From: Heracleum sosnowskyi
Lineage: Eukaryota; Streptophyta; Magnoliopsida; Apiales; Apiaceae
Assembly: GCA_030848705.1 (NCBI GenBank)
Contig: JAUIZM010000095.1
Location: 62,001-126,000, forward strand
DNA: 64,000 nucleotides
Reading direction: 5' to 3'
This document shows, piece by piece, positions 63,131 through 64,000 of this stretch. The position numbers were made by a program, and so were the translations under genes. The notes below the pieces were generated by a model. The model did not search any database, was not told the origin of the DNA, and worked only from the letters and a program-made list of their open reading frames with translations. Position 1 is the stretch's first letter; each line of letters begins with the position of its first letter.

Positions 63131-64000
63131 AAAAAATCGGAAGAAAAATTTCCGGAACCTCGTTTTTTGAGCGCGTGAAAATGCCAGTGAAACCAGTTTT
63201 GGGCCAAAAAGTGGGTTTTTTCCCATTTTCGGGGATCGAAAAAACCCATTTCCGGAAATGAAATTTCATGTTTTTTGGTCCGTACGTCCATTTTTACCTC
63301 TATTTTAGCACGTGACAAAAAAAATCGGAAGAAAAATTTCCGGAACCTCGTTTTTTGAGCGCGTGAAAATGCCAGTGAAACCAGTTTTGGGCCAAAAAGT
63401 GGGTTTTTTCCCATTTTCAGAGGTCGAAAAAACCCATTTCCGGAAATGAAATTTCGCGTTTTTTGGTCCGTACATCCATTTTGTACCTCTATTTTAGCAC
63501 GTGACAAAAAAAATCGGAAGAAAAATGTCCGGAACCTCGTTTTTTGAGCGCGTGAAAATGCCAGTGAAACCAGTTTTGGGCCAAAAAGTGGGTTTTTTCC
63601 CATTTTCGGGGGTCGAAAAAACCCATTTCCGGAAATGAAATTTCGCGTTTTTTGGTCCGTACGTCCATTTTGTACCTCTATTTTAGCACGTGACAAAAAA
63701 AATCGGAAGAAAAATGTCCGGAACCTCGTTTTTTGAGCGCGTGAAAATGCCAGTGATCCAGTTTTGGGCTGAAAAGTGGGTTTTTTCCCATTTTCGGGGG
63801 TCGAAAAAACCAATTTGCGGAAATGAAATTTCGCGTTTTTTGGTCCGTACGTCCATTTTGTACCTCTATTTTAGCACGTGACAAAAAAAATCGGAAGAAA
63901 AATTTCCGGAACCTCGTTTTTTGAGCGCGTGAAAATGCCAGTGAAACCAGTTTTGGGCCAAAAAGTGGGTTTTTTCCCATTTTCGGGGATCGAAAAAACC

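Larger units (their letters stand above)
22089..64000 (+). repeat. Satellite array, ~189-bp monomer, about 220 copies, continuing past the window
   Basis: The landmark GGTCCGTACGTCC recurs at 22117, 22306, 22495, 22683, 22872 and 23061 and so on, giving 188-189 bp per monomer. All copies run in the same direction and I see no inserted element in 41.9 kb. Each monomer contains CACGTG, the 12-bp palindrome ATTTCCGGAAAT, GAAATTTC and an imperfect hairpin around TGGGTTTTTTCCCA. It has about 13 CpG sites. Variants differ mainly at CpG sites and by a short deletion that turns CATTTTGTACC into CATTTTTACC. The first monomer (to about 22110) is diverged. Long minus-strand ORFs here arise because 189 is a multiple of three; they are not genes. 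The size, homogeneity and higher-order structure fit a centromeric or pericentromeric satellite. Confidence 0.97.

Noticed and set aside
22094..64000. Many long ORFs on both strands of the right two thirds
   Set aside because: They repeat the same 63-residue unit, arise from a monomer length divisible by three, and break at random indels. No gene features accompany them.
22089..64000. CRISPR array or ribosomal spacer
   Set aside because: The repeats are 189 bp with no unique spacers between them, and there is no rRNA sequence or telomere-type TTTAGGG tract.

Overview
This window looks like plant nuclear heterochromatin. It holds two Ty1/copia LTR retrotransposons of Sirevirus type, one nested inside the other, followed by about 42 kb of uninterrupted satellite DNA. 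The polyproteins (copia domain order, initiator-methionine tRNA primer sites, a very long third ORF after pol) point to a eudicot. From remembered likeness of the third-ORF N-terminal domain to composite and umbellifer repeats I would guess an asterid, but the species is not determined. I see no host single-copy gene, RNA gene or CRISPR array.

Layout. (1) Element A lies on the minus strand from the left edge to 22088. Its 5' LTR (1012 bp) is at 21077-22088, primer site at 21063-21074, gag at 21008-19285 continuing at 7262-6510, pol at 6531-3160 and a third ORF at 2619-232. Its 3' LTR lies left of the window. (2) Element B is on the plus strand at 7263-19284 (12,022 bp), inserted into the gag gene of A. 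It has two 600-bp LTRs that look identical by eye and a GACAT target duplication. It carries gag, a pol broken by one extra base near 11360, and a 1498-residue third ORF. (3) From 22089 to the right edge runs a head-to-tail array of a ~189-bp monomer (about 220 copies). It has higher-order structure, commonly around 10 monomers (~1.89 kb), and several larger segmental duplications.

How the parts work together. In each element gag encodes the capsid/nucleocapsid protein and pol the protease, integrase, reverse transcriptase and RNase H. The third ORF has no proven role. The two third ORFs share an N-terminal domain but then diverge: that of A carries a segment resembling the caulimovirus viroplasmin / RNase H1 hybrid-binding domain, that of B is longer with acidic, repeated and arginine-rich segments. 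Both start in a good plant initiation context behind a CT-rich leader and an AT-rich upstream region, so each may have its own promoter.

The most unusual signal is that each element is peppered with its own roughly 10-bp motif (around TTTCGTTGAT in A, around AATCCTGATG in B). The copies cluster in the LTR U3, the pol linker, the gag linkers, the post-pol spacer and, in B, the third ORF. In both elements the LTR copies run mostly opposite to the coding copies. This suggests a family-specific recognition system, possibly served by the third-ORF protein. The array is a candidate centromeric or pericentromeric satellite, and element A abuts it directly.
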